Below are positions 20,668 through 32,003 of a stretch of DNA of 64,000 nt, one piece after another (position 1 is the first letter of the stretch; each line of letters starts with the position of its first letter). The notes below the pieces were generated by a model. The model made no database searches. It saw only the letters and a list, made by a program, of their open reading frames with translations, and was not told the origin of the DNA. Origin of the DNA: Powellomyces hirtus (Eukaryota > Chytridiomycota > Chytridiomycetes > Spizellomycetales > Powellomycetaceae); NCBI GenBank assembly GCA_025526995.1, contig JAHLKG010000019.1, positions 248,001 to 312,000 of the forward strand, read 5' to 3'. Made by a program: the position numbers and the translations under genes.

Positions 20668-20912
20668 GAGGACATGGCAGAATCTTCAGCGCGCGGCGCA
20701 GCTGACGTGACAACCGCATCTACTCTGAGCACTGGTCACCACATGAAGGTTAGTTTTCGTAGTGTTAGAGAGGCATGGACACCTACTCCTGGTTGGCCTA
20801 CCCGAAAGGGACACATGGAGCACCGCTGCAATTTTCTGGATGGAGCGCGATCAAGCAGAGACGCGGCGCGGGCGCGGCGCAGCCATTTCTTGGACTCCCT
20901 GGAGGTGAGTAA

Positions 20913-21830
20913 ATGAACTTTCGCAACATCATGTCGGCAGTAAAATACTACGCAGTCGAGACGGGGGCCTTCATCAAGAAATGGTACCTCTCCTTACCTC
21001 TCGGCTCAGCCGTCACCGTGACGGTGTGTCTAGTAGCTGAAACGATTGACGCCATTCAAGGCTTCAATGACTTTGCCGACCTCGGGATCTGTCCACCAAG
21101 TTTCGTCCGCCATCCTCTGCCGGGTCTTCATCACCTCATCACCGCCCCTCTGTATCATCAGACTCTCTTCACCATGTTCTTCAACCTCTTGTTCTTCCCG
21201 CCCCTCAACAAAATGCTCGAGACCCAACGCGGGACTTTACATGCGTTGAATTTCTTCCTATCTATGTCCCTGGTGGCCACTTCGCTGTATGTGATCCTTA
21301 TCATGCCCGTGTATGCCATCTTTGGTGGGACTCACTGCATGGGAGGGCTGGGAAGCATCATGTACGCCCTTGCAACTGTGGAAGCCAACGAAAAGGCAGG
21401 CATATTCAAAACCCGAAGGGTTTTTGGAGTGCCTCTTCCTGGTGCAATATATCCTTGGTTGCTGTTGGTGCTATCTTGGCTCTTTTTCGGGTCCCCATTC
21501 TTCTACAACCTTTCTGGAATCCTGGCTGGTGTGCTCTATCATGTCGGCGGTCTGAAATTCTTATTCTTACCGGATCGTGCCTGGACATATCTCGAACGCA
21601 ACCCTCCACTGCAGTGGATAACCAGCTGGAAAGCGTTCATAGAAACGCCCTCCTCGATTTCTCTGCCCACCGAGGCTAGTGCATCTGACGGGTGAGTGGA
21701 CTTGCTAGCGAGAGGTTTGATGGACTTTGCGTTAAAGTAAATATGTCATAGCATCGAGGACCGCAGTTCCCTGTTTGGAAGAGTCACAGGGTATTTTTCT
21801 CGCGGGCGAGGAGAGTATTCTAGGCTCTGA
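20913..21830 (+). CDS. Rhomboid-like membrane protein lacking the catalytic Ser and His (pseudo-protease)
   Basis: Two exons: 20913-21691 and 21752-21830, 285 residues. The second exon was found by splicing out 60 bp; it adds SSLFGRVTGYFSRGRGEYSRL. Six hydrophobic segments fit the rhomboid fold. Aligned with the rhomboid at 43065-41906, the GxSG serine corresponds to Gly147 (HCMGGLGS) and the GH histidine to Asn199 (FFYNLSGILAG). The surrounding residues (SGILAG, VEA, FF) are conserved, so it is a true homologue without a catalytic dyad, like iRhoms/derlin-like members. Likely ER, with a role in binding rather than cleaving membrane proteins (inference). Confidence 0.85.
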
Positions 21831-22076
21831 CAATTATAACCCATATTCTTTTTGCGTAAATGCCTGTCGAAGTACATCGGAGGGGTATTTTGTAAATATA
21901 TCTCTATCTGTACTTTGTAGTTGGTTTTTGATCTCGAACTGTGTGCGTCACGACGACAAAGCAGATGACGCGGTTGTGACTCATGTTCGATGAAGTGTTC
22001 GTTTTTCTAGAACTTGTGGAAAGCAGTTCATCCCATCAATCATACTTACATCCATCAAGCGAATTTCAACGACAAC

Positions 22077-23311
22077 ATGTACAGCACAAACGCTAAAGGC
22101 GGTCACCGGCGCACGCGAACCAAGGCCACATTCGCAGCTACGAAAAAGGGCACAGCCGGCCCCGAGGAAGACACGCCGACGGTCCGCCAAAGAATAGCAG
22201 AAGCAAGAAAGAGTGGAGTACTTAATTTGCGTGGACTCAATTTGCCGAGTTTGCCCGTCGCGGCAGAGAAGCTGGACAATGTGTCGGCCCTGTTGCTGTA
22301 GGTGTTGCCTGCCTCGCGCATTTGTGGAGACGTGTGGCTGAACAGAATATCTCAGACTTACCTTTTGCTATTCTTCACAATCTCTTGTTCAGTGGACAGA
22401 ATAGATTGACATCTGTCCCCAACAATTTGCCCACGCTATTCCCTGACTTGACTTATCTTGATCTCTCGTGGAACAAACTTTCGAGCAGCCTTCCCGCAAC
22501 TCTGGCGGAGCTGACCGACCTCGAAGTCCTCGACGTGGAAGGCAACACCGAGCTGTCAACTCAGCTTGGACCTGCCCTACGACGTCTCGTCGATATGAGC
22601 AAACTCGCCGTGCTTACCGGCGACACCAATGTTTCCACGCGGGACTTACACCTGGGCGAAACGTCTGCAACGGATGAGAGCGAGCACGATGACGATCAGA
22701 CTGAAGAGCAGCCTGCGTGGCGAAAAGATTACTATGACACGGACGACGAAGAAGAGGCCAAGCTCGAGGAAGGTGGCTACGAGGACGACAACGACATTGC
22801 CACGAGCGACAACCGATCCGAAGGATCAATCGAAGGGGACACAACACCTCTAACGGTCGATAACCTGACAACTGAATTTGCTCTTCTCATGCACCGAATC
22901 GCTGGACTCGAAAATGACGAACTTACCGCCGCTTTCAAAAAGCGCTGGAGAAGCGGAGACCCGGTCTTTGTCCGCTATGTCGCGAAACGCTATGCTGCCG
23001 ATGCTGGCAAAGCCGTCACCCACGGCATCGTCGGGTACCGCAAAAAGGACCGCAAACAACAATCACAATCATTCCTCAATGTTCCAGGTAGTGCCGACGA
23101 ACTCCGCACATCGTCATCACCTGCGGCCTCATGGCATGGCTCCGATGAAAGTGATGCTAGCGATGACGATGCAGAGAGCGCCCCAAAACCTTTGAAAGAT
23201 CGGAGTGCTAAGAAACAGATCGATTACGCTCGCAAGGAAAAGGAACGCGCGGTGAAAGCCGGTGTGAAGGCTGGCCGCAAAACGAAAGGAATGGTCATGG
23301 ACGACCAGTAA
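22077..23311 (+). CDS. Leucine-rich-repeat protein with acidic C-terminal region
   Basis: Two exons: 22077-22297 and 22393-23311, intron 95 bp (GTAGGT ... TTGTTCAG), 379 residues. Splicing joins two LRR halves cleanly: LNLRGLNLPSLP, then LLLGQNRLTSVPNNLP, TYLDLSWNKLSSSLPATL, LEVLDVEGN. These are plain SDS22/LRRC57-type repeats at residues 45-150. After residue 180 come acidic stretches (DTDDEEEAKLEEGG; SDESDASDDDAES), an unassigned helical segment with RYVAKRYAADAGK, and a basic tail (KKQIDYARKEKERAVKAG). No kinase, F-box or TM domain. Probably a scaffold; function unknown. Confidence 0.8.
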
Positions 23312-24038
23312 ATGACTCGAAGACATGTCTCTTGTTCGCTCTCGCAAGCCGCGATTCAGGCACAATTCGAGCCATCCAACCTCTTCTATCATCTGATACA
23401 TTTTTTCTGCTCAGCTGCTCGTGTTCACTCTTGTAAATTCCTCTATATTTTGGAAATGATAGTTTTGTTCGTAACCCCCACCGCCTCCCCCATTTAGAAT
23501 AGCAAGTGTCGATAATATGACGCGGTACAACCAATAATGACAGTGATGCCCAAATCGGCTCAGGACTGAAAACCTTCCCGCTGTAAAATTGTGGTTGGCG
23601 GTGTCCCTCGCCTGCCCAGCCGCCCTTTCTTACCGACGATTGCTTCCGAAGTGCATTTGCAGCATGGGCGTCAAATTTTAAAAGGACAATGCTCGGCATG
23701 TTCATTGCATTGTTCTTCGGCTCTCCAAGCCCGTTAAAAATCTTCAGACACATCTTTGGAGTTGCGATAACAGGGTACGGCAGCCCGACATGGAACACAA
23801 CACAAACAAGTGACGTATCCTCTTCCAGCTACACGCAAGTCGGGCATGGAACGTCGCGCGTAATGACCACCCCCGCAACCTTTTGGGTTTTCAAAGCCTC
23901 GTTAGAAGCGGTCCCCGAAAGTACGGCGTCGGCCAGGCGCTCGATGAGGCTTTCTTCCCTGCGGCACCGCGTTTCCCGCAAGCCACGTCACAACTTCCAT
24001 GAGCTAAAACCCCATTATTATCATTCCCCCCACCGAAA
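23312..24038. other. Intergenic, no convincing gene
   Basis: A 117-codon plus-strand ORF from ATG 23689 and a longer minus-strand frame overlap here. Neither shows recognisable domains or splice structure. Confidence 0.35.
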
Positions 24039-25967
24039 ATGACAACCGGTAAGTGCCTCTTGCAAGCTTTCATAACGCTTGAAACGTCCCTCGAGTCTTC
24101 TTCTTCGGATTTCTCATCCCTACGGACACTCTTCCGCTCAGAAACTAAAGAACACATTGCCGTGACCCGCTTCCGCGAGTTCCTCCGCATCAAAACAGTG
24201 CAACCGAATCCCGACTATGAGGGCTCGTGTGTTTTTCTGGAGAAGTATGCCAAAGAACTTGGATTGGATTACTCCGTCGTGGAGGTCAGGTTTTTGTTGC
24301 CCATGTGAGCTCTTCGAACCTCCTCTCAATAGTGCTTTGGTCTGTGATAGTGCGTGCCAGGCAAACCTGCGTGCATTCTGACATGGGTGGGGAAGAACCC
24401 TTCCATTCCCGCCATCATGTTGAACTGCCATTCCGATGTGGTTCCTGTCAGTGCGGTAAATATTTAGCTTTGGAGTCAGGGAGTCCTGAAGCGTGCTACA
24501 GGTGTGCTGACATTTTTCGTGCGCAGGCTAACTGGACACATGATCCGTTCGCGGCTGACAAGCTCGAAAATGGGGATATCATCGCTCGCGGGTATGAAAT
24601 GGTGGAGTTGCGCTGATACACAGTGGAGAGTGATGCTCAGTCTCGTTTGCAGGGCTCAGGACATGAAGTGTGTCGGAATTCAGTACCTTGAGGCCATTAG
24701 AGTCATGAAGCATCAGGGCAAGCAGCCATTGCGGACATGTAAGAACTCTCGATGATCTTGCGATGGACACGGAGCTCTACTGACAATTTAACCGCTCCCA
24801 CTCGCTAATTGAAGTACATGTGACTTTTGTCCCGGGTAAGGGCTTGCTTTGTCACCAAATTTAAACTCGTCTGACAATGGGATGTTTGCAGATGAAGAAG
24901 TTGGCGGTCAAGAGGGCATGAAATTGTTTGTGAAGATGGATGAGTTTAAAAAGCTGAACATTGGATTCGCGCTGGATGAAGGATTGGCAAGTCCTGGTGA
25001 CACCTATAAGCTGTTTTACGGAGAACGAGCGCCATGGTGGTTGACGCTCACCGCAAGGGTACATTGGTTTTAATTGGTTGCCAATGATGTGTGTCCCTCC
25101 CACTCAACAACACACAATAGGGGAAAGCGGGACATGGAAGTCAGTTCTTGGAGCCTTGCGCGACAATCCGTCTGGTATGACGCGTGTCGCCTCGGTCGTT
25201 GAGGATAGAGAAATCTGACCTGGCTCGGAATCACTAAAGATCAAGACTTTGAACAAATTCATTGCGTTCCGCGAATCCGAGGCCCGACGACTCAAGTACG
25301 GAAAGAAAGAAAACGGAACTGCTTTCCAGCTCGGCGATGTGACAACGACCAATGTGACCATTCTGAAGGCAGGAGTGCAGGTACATTTTAGTTCAACCTC
25401 TTGTAGTGTCGAGAAGGTGCCTCTGATGCTGACCCACTCTGTTCTGTCCATCAGCACAATGTCGTTCCAGAAGTGGCGTCCGCAGGCGTTGACATAAGAG
25501 TAGCTCCAACGGTAGACCTGCAGGCGTTCAAAAAGCAGTTGGAGGACTGGTGCGCGGAAGATGGCGTTGAAATTGAGTACGTCAATACCTTTTGGGACAA
25601 TTCAACCACCGCAACCAACGACTCGAACGTGTGGTGGACTGCGCTGAAGAGTGTCACTGACAAGAGGTATGTACATGCTGTCACCATCAAGGCCTCATGG
25701 CCATTGTGTGTGATCGGAAATCTGACTGACAACTTTGCATTTGTGAATCATTATAGAAACATCAAGCTCGACTTGGAGATCTTCCCGGCTGCTACAGATT
25801 CCCGATACGTGCGGGAGATTGGCATTCCCGCTTTTGGTATCTCACCCATGAACCAGACGCCTGTGCTGTTGCATGACCATGACGAGTACTTGAACGAGAA
25901 GGTCTTTTTGACGGGCGTTGATTTCTACGTGGACCTATTACCTGCGTTGGCGGACGTATCGAACTGA
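24039..25967 (+). CDS. ACY1: Aminoacylase-1 (N-acyl-L-amino-acid amidohydrolase, M20 family)
   Basis: Eleven exons: 24039-24048, 24142-24284, 24351-24455, 24527-24591, 24653-24738, 24815-24835, 24892-25058, 25121-25174, 25240-25380, 25455-25666, 25757-25967; 404 residues, close to the usual ~408. The zinc enzyme releases amino acids from N-acylated forms in the cytosol. All key residues are present: H and D in NCHSDVVPV, D in GAQDMKC, the catalytic EE in VPDEEVGG, E in FALDEGL, the dimer-contact histidine in GHGSQF, and the last zinc His in LLHDHDE. N-terminal RIKTVQPNPDY and C-terminal PAATDSRYVREIGIPAFGIS are also typical. The first exon is 10 nt and exon 6 is 21 nt. The exon 3 donor was placed at GTAAAT because only this gives the DVVPVSAANWTHDPF reading. 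Confidence 0.95.
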
Positions 25968-27934
25968 GAAAACCCGACGGCGTAGAGAATGCGACTTTCC
26001 TGCGACAGTTGTTGATAGAATCGAATACTATCTAGATGTACATGTCGACTACCTGCAGCGCCCATTCCCTGCCATTACTGACAGTGACGGGTGGGATTGA
26101 ATACCACGGTCTCTTTCGCTTCCGACCGCCCCGCTTTCAACTGCAGGTCCAATGATTACAAACATTCCAGCAAAGAAGCAAACGTGATGCTTGGCATATC
26201 AGACCAGAAGCGGGCTGTTGATAAGAATGACAAACCAAGAATGTTAATTGGTGTACACTTGTTACAGATTCTCATCTATACAAATTCCCACGATTGTTAT
26301 AGCTTCCAGGCGTCTTGAAATTTGTTTATGGCGTCAGCGTATTCGAAGGCTTGAAGCGAAGAAGAAATCGAGGGGAAAGAAAAAAACAGATCTACAAGGA
26401 ACCGCGGGAATTCCTTGTTGAGGGCGATATAAACAAATACCGACCAGGTCCACCGAACCCACGCCAAGACCAAGTAACCATGATAGTACAGGCACGCGAG
26501 GACCAGATTGGTGCCTCGGTGGCATAAACAAGCGCAAATTTGGCACAGGGTACGTTTCCCGGGCGCCAAGCCCCAACGGTGACCCGCCATTTGCCGCATT
26601 GAAACAATCCGAGATTGGCTCGCATGCATCCGAAGGCGGCGTGATGAGTGACAGTTTACACCCTACCCGCGGAATTACGGGAGATCTGCCTCCTCACCCG
26701 GCCGCGGACCCATAGATGAAACAGTGTGCGCCCTGCGCTTCCCCAGAGGAAAGGACTTATGGGGAATCTGCCTTCTACAAGCCACGACGTCGGTGTACAT
26801 CTTCGGAGACTGTGCCGTCAGCAAAGGGTCTCAAGATTGGGGTGGAAGCCCCATGCAACTCGGGCACCACGTGCGCACACGAGCTCTGTTTCACGGTTCC
26901 GGAGAGCCGCGGTAAACAGTATCCCAGCCTCTCAAACGCCGTTGGCGAATGCCTTTACCAGAGGATTCAGAGACAATGGGAGAGCCATCTTGACCGCTAT
27001 GCCGAAGGGCTCCAAAGCCAATGGTTTCAAATGCCGTCCTCGAGTGGTTGGGGAAGGCCGAGAACCGACCAACCCGCCACCCTAAGCAAGACGAATCAAC
27101 GATCCCGGAAGGGCAAGAAAACCTGGTGTCCGCCAAAGAGCAGAACAACCAGGGGAGTACCGCCTCCCTACATTCCCTTCCGGGGGCCAATTCGAGGGGT
27201 CCCCGTACTCTGTAAATCAAGAGACTTACCACGAAGACGTGTCCAACCAGGCTGTACCGTAAATGCGATGAGAAGAGTTGAAGTCCGTCGTGAGGAGCGG
27301 AATGTAGTGAATGGATGGATTGGCGGGCAAGGAAGGGAAGGGAGGGGAGGAAGAGCTTTAGCTCGGAGTTTTCGTCAACTCCGCACTCACCCAATGCTTA
27401 CGTGATCACACCTCATGCAATGGTTTCCTTCCTTCATGGCGGTTTGCGAAACCCACATTCCTCGCCTCCCTTCCCAAATGCAATGAAAAGGGAGAGCTCA
27501 TGACTGAATGCATGGTGAATGAAGCCGCACCATGCGCGTGGAAAGGGGATGCGCGTGGAAAAGGAATGATGCCCCTGTATTTGTAGACGTCGTGAACCCA
27601 TGACCCATCTGCGTGCGCGAGACCACCAAACGTGTCGAAAATCCCATCAAAGAGGCATCTGAGAGTGAGACTGTGAGACTCTGTGTCACTGTATGAACAC
27701 AATGGTCAAAGTAAATGGTTTGCTGCAAAAATGTGCCTCACTTTCGCGACGATTTGGAACGACGCCCCAATATGCATAACAGCTTCGTGTCTCAAATCAT
27801 GAATTCAGGTGGTGGAGATGGATTGCATAATAGTGTATTCTGTCTAGTTTATAATAGGTCTATGTTTCGCACACACACAGTAGATGTTAAGGCTAGGGCT
27901 ACTATCTAAATCTAAATCTAACATAAATGAACAC
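25968..27934. other. Nearly 2 kb without a convincing gene
   Basis: A GC-rich stretch (about 26,640-27,400) is open in several frames on both strands, the longest being a 229-codon plus-strand frame from ATG 26716. The readings are rich in Arg, Pro, Gly and Ser and switch frame without good splice sites. I cannot assign a product. It could be a decayed gene, a non-coding transcript or chance. Confidence 0.35.
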
Positions 27935-29260
27935 TCAGAAGAGCGGGCGCACTTTCAACCCATGGGGATCGGCCCGGTTCACACCTCCAACAATGTTTTC
28001 CATTGGAAGGACCTGAATCAAGGTCCCGCTATCCTTGTTTCCGATGTCGATGACGCCCACAGCTGGAGTAGAACCCTGAGAGAAGTGGGGGTCGCCTGAC
28101 AGAGGGAAGGCGCCCCGGAAGGTAACGAAAATGGTTTTTTCGTCCGGAGTGATGTCAGCAATGTCGGGCGTTGGGTCAGCGGCCAGGGAGGTGACAAGCG
28201 GGATGCTGCCGAGGGCTTTGCCTTGCTTGAAGTCAAAGGATTGGATGGTGTTGGCTGCGCGGTCAAAAACCCAGACGTAACGATTTTTCAGAGCGATGGC
28301 GCTGTGTGGGTCCTTCTCGCTCGTGTCGCGTGTGGATTGGAGGGTCAAGGGAAGCGGGCTGTTGACTCCGTTGCGAGAGCTGTATCCGGTGGAGGGGAAA
28401 CGGTAAACGTGATACCCGAAAGTGCCGTTGGCCGCGGCACCTCCAGAGTCGATCATGACCCAGTCCTCACCGACCTCGAGGGCACCACATCCGTTGGCAG
28501 CGACCACGGTCCTGTCATACTCGGCGATGATTTGCATGGTCTTGTAGTCGACGACGAACATGCCACCTCCACGGAGGGTAACGAAGGCATTCGAGTTCTT
28601 CTTTGGGTTCATAAGGCAAATGGGCGCGTTGTCGGGGCGGATGGTAGGATCCTGGCATGGCGCTCCGGAAGGCGTCCTACAGTTGGCGAGATCGACGATG
28701 CCGTCCCACGCGTAGATTCCCTTGGCAAAGTCGTGGCGAATGCGCTCAATCCGCTTTCCATTCTGGTTGGCTACGAGGGTGTAGTTGTCGTCCGAGATGG
28801 ACGCCATATGCGCTTGGCGAGCTCCATTCGCTCCCACACTGGTGCGGAGGCAGGATACTGGCTTGCGTGTCACGGCATTAAAGTGGACAACGTGTCCACT
28901 GGCGACGAAGGCAAGCGCGCCGATGCGTCCGTCATTGCTGAAGTCGATCATGTGGGGGCGAACAGGGTTTGCTCCGGTCGAGGCAAAGCAGAGAGCTGCC
29001 GTTTCCTGCGACAGATCAATGATTTGACTCGTGCTGAAATCAGTCGAGCCCTTCTGATTGGCAGGGTTGATGATGTGGAGGTACCCGCCGTACCCGAGTT
29101 GTCGCCCCGGATTAGCAGGGTCGCGGGAGTCGGACTGATCGAGAGCCCACACTTCGTAGGCTTTGTTGGCCTGGCGCGTGAACACGGCGGGGGAAGCGCC
29201 TGTAGCTCGCGAAAGACATGCTATTGCGAGCAACGTCGTGGCGAAGAAAGAGTGTGCCAT
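27935..29260 (-). CDS. Secreted protein, probable beta-propeller
   Basis: Single exon, 441 residues, ATG at 29260 chosen because it gives a clean signal peptide (HSFFATTLLAIACLSRATG); an in-frame non-ATG extension goes to 29287. The mature protein has repeating strand-rich segments of 40-50 residues with turns such as DFSNDGRIGALAF, SISDDNYTLVANQNG, NPKKNSNAFVTLRGGGMFV and DITPDEKTIFVTFRG. These are the spacing and S-x-DG/P-DE turns seen in YVTN/lactonase-like propellers. No catalytic motif is recognised. Exported, function unknown. Confidence 0.72.
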   Translation of the reverse strand: MAHSFFATTLLAIACLSRATGASPAVFTRQANKAYEVWALDQSDSRDPANPGRQLGYGGYLHIINPANQKGSTDFSTSQIIDLSQETAALCFASTGANPVRPHMIDFSNDGRIGALAFVASGHVVHFNAVTRKPVSCLRTSVGANGARQAHMASISDDNYTLVANQNGKRIERIRHDFAKGIYAWDGIVDLANCRTPSGAPCQDPTIRPDNAPICLMNPKKNSNAFVTLRGGGMFVVDYKTMQIIAEYDRTVVAANGCGALEVGEDWVMIDSGGAAANGTFGYHVYRFPSTGYSSRNGVNSPLPLTLQSTRDTSEKDPHSAIALKNRYVWVFDRAANTIQSFDFKQGKALGSIPLVTSLAADPTPDIADITPDEKTIFVTFRGAFPLSGDPHFSQGSTPAVGVIDIGNKDSGTLIQVLPMENIVGGVNRADPHGLKVRPLF

Positions 29261-30177
29261 CTGGGATTCTTGATTGATGGGATTCACGGACGAGGGACAA
29301 GACTAGGAAGCTTGGTGAGATCTATGGGGGCGACCTCAAGCCCTGCCTGCTTTTATAGAGGCCCACAATTCGAAAAGAGCGAGAAGGCAGTAGCGGTAAG
29401 GCGGTCTCCAGGGAACGGAACGACAGGTTTCACACAACCATAAATGTGTTGCGCTATACAACGGGCAAACAAATAGAGACACCGCGCCGTCAAATTAAAA
29501 AGGGGCTGAAAGTCTGCAATTGTGCCTGTGATTGGATAGTGCCTGCTACCGGCGGCGGTTGGGATTGGCGAAAACACCACGGTTGTTCCAAATGTGGAGC
29601 TATTTGCGGAAACTGTCACTCGATATAGAACGTGTTTCAGACACCAGGAGGATATACTCCGTTTCCTACTCATACTCCTGCGCTATTTCTGGGTGACAGG
29701 TGCCTTGTTTGTGTTTGTGAAAAACATTTGCCGCTGAACCCTTTAAAAACTTAAAAAACTGTGAACTACTAAACTCTCATATGAGTAGAGTCCACGAGAA
29801 ACTTCGAACAACTGTCATTGGTTCCACGATTGACCAAATTTTGCCCCGGCACACCGGGCACAGTCACAGTGCCTTTCCATCAATCAAGAGGTGATCGGTG
29901 ATCTTTGATAGTGACTGATGTTACTCGCGTGCCTTTTGAAGTGTTTTATTCTTGTTGGCATGCTCAAAATCATCTTGTTTGCACGCCGCTAAAGACTCTC
30001 AGTGGCAATCATGGAAATCCAACTCAAAGCTTATGGTTGTACGACATTTTATTGTCAAGATAAAACTAGTAGCGTACATCTGGGCCACGTAAAAAAACGG
30101 TCCCAGGCGATAAATGCACAGCCAAACATGCCGGTTCCCGCGCAAAATCGAATAAAGAGCATTGGTCGCTGCTTCCT
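29261..30177. other. Intergenic region upstream of the secreted propeller gene
   Basis: Promoter side of the minus-strand start at 29260 and the 3' side of RPS14. No additional gene seen. Confidence 0.4.
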
Positions 30178-30927
30178 CTACAGACGACGACCACGACGCC
30201 CACCCTTTCTGCGGGTGCTGTCGGTGGGGATGGGAGTAACATCCTCTGTGGAAAGAAAACATCAGCTGCTGGCCTTGTCTCAGCGGCACAAAGCAGGGTT
30301 GCATGATACATACCAATACGGCCAATCTTCAGACCACTGCGAGCAAGAGCGCGGAGAGCACTCTGGGCGCCGGGGCCAGGAGTCTTGGTGCCGTTACCAC
30401 CGGTGGCACGGAGCTTGATGTGGACGGCAGTGATGCCAACTTCCTTGCACTTGACGGCAACATCCTGAGCCGCCAACATAGCGGCGTAGGGAGAAGACTC
30501 GTCACGGTCAGCCTTGACTTTCATACCACCGGTCACACGAGAGATGGTTTCACGACCAGTGAGATCAGTGACGTGAACGAAGGTGTCGTTGAAGCTGGCA
30601 AAGATATGCGCAACTCCAAAGACGTTTTCGCCTTCGCGGACCTGAGGTCCCATCTTGATGTTCTCGGCAGCGGGCTTGGGGGCTTTGGGGGGCTACCATT
30701 AAACCAAACAGTTCGGTAAGTCAACAGTAACAGAACTAGAAGAGCCCGCTGAACTATGGACCAATGTGTATCTTCCACGCCCTGCGTCGCATTCCAGCAA
30801 CTCTGTCCCAAGCCACATAATTGGAGAACCTCTGCGTCCCACTTCCAGCCAAGCCTCACTCTTTCCCATCACTATCTTCAACCTTGAACACATCCATTGA
30901 GTCGGTCTGCGGCTGCATACGTACCAT
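30178..30927 (-). CDS. RPS14: 40S ribosomal protein S14 (uS11)
   Basis: Three coding exons: 30927-30925 (the ATG alone), 30692-30314, 30245-30178; 149 residues. uS11 lines the platform of the small subunit near the decoding region. The core is nearly invariant: [60 protein letters not shown], ending in the basic GRRGRRL. The first intron (232 bp) directly follows the start codon (ATG-GTACGT) and is the longest intron in the gene, a common layout for ribosomal protein genes. The second intron (68 bp) splits KIGRI and EDVTPIP. One unusual residue: [10 protein letters not shown] where most species have TGGN(R/K)TKTPG. Confidence 0.97.
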
Positions 30928-31082
30928 GTTTGACTGTGCGTGGACGGAAAAATCTCGTAGGGATCTTCTTTCGCAAGTGCAGCGAACGGGAAGGAAAGGC
31001 AAAATTAGGTCACGTGGCGTGGCTGGTATTGATTACGTTATTGAACAACCTGTCTGTCAATGAACGAAGTAAACGCGTCCTC

Positions 31083-31750
31083 CTAAGGTGTCGGACGTGA
31101 CGTGGCCTGACTTGATGAGCAGAGATTTGTGATGATGAGATAAACCTCTGGATTATCTCCTTCTGGGACAGGATTGGCGGTATCTACCTTTGGATAATAA
31201 GGTAAAGGCACCCCGATTTCTGTGCCCGAGAAAACACTCCACACTCGGAATTCCCATGCAGGAAGCTGCCAAAGATCTGCCACATACTGAGGTTGCGAGA
31301 TGAAAACGACGTTATCTGGACCCCACGCGAGAAGAACGACTGACTCCAGCATTTCATTCGCTGATGACCGGAAGCCAAGACACTACAAAACGTAAAACAC
31401 CTGATCCTCTCGACCTGTCAGAAGTTCTGGCCAAAATCTCTTGGTTTTTGGGAAAGATGCATTCAATGTTCACCGAAATCGTTTGGGAGTATGCTGTCAT
31501 AGATCCCATGCCAGCTACCGGTGGCGCGCTCTGCTGTCTCTTCTTCAACGTGGGGCAGAATGTGATTGTCGATCTTCAGCACCTCGAACTCGTGGCTGGC
31601 TCTTTTATGTTTGATTGCGATTGGCTGTAAAAGTTGTTTCGCGGCGGTTGAACGAGGTATACGTAGCTTGTCAAGTGTACCATAGCAGTTCCAAATAGTT
31701 TTAGCCAGCAACATGCCGCTGGACTGAGAAGGAGATATCATCAGTGCCAT
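31083..31750 (-). CDS. Uncertain multi-frame coding region
   Basis: Three partly overlapping minus-strand frames look protein-like: 31750-31463 (ATG start, SHEFEVLKIDNHILPHVEEE), 31548-31354, and 31352-31083 (LLAWGPDNVVFISQPQYVAD, then LWQLPAWEFRVWSVFSGTE). They may be exons of one gene or fragments of a decayed gene. I could not find introns that join them in phase. Product not recognised. Confidence 0.25.
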
Positions 31751-32003
31751 CCGTCACCCACTGATCATGAAGCAATGTTATAGCTCTCAGACATTTGTGC
31801 GCACATTCTAAGAGATCGACCATAGTCGCTGCACATGCCCGGGGCAAGGCATGATGAGGCTGCTTTTGCCGGAGTTACGTTCGCGCGTGAGTAACGAACT
31901 CTGAACGCGGGAGTAGTCTACTACAGTGACAAAGAAGCCTTTTGTTGGAGATGTAGTTCATATATTCGATTTTGTGCACACACACAATGCTGATGACATG
32001 GCG

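Noticed and set aside
28223..29443. 406-codon plus-strand frame opposite the secreted propeller protein
   Set aside because: Antisense shadow. The minus strand has a signal peptide, coherent strand-turn repeats and a clean ATG.
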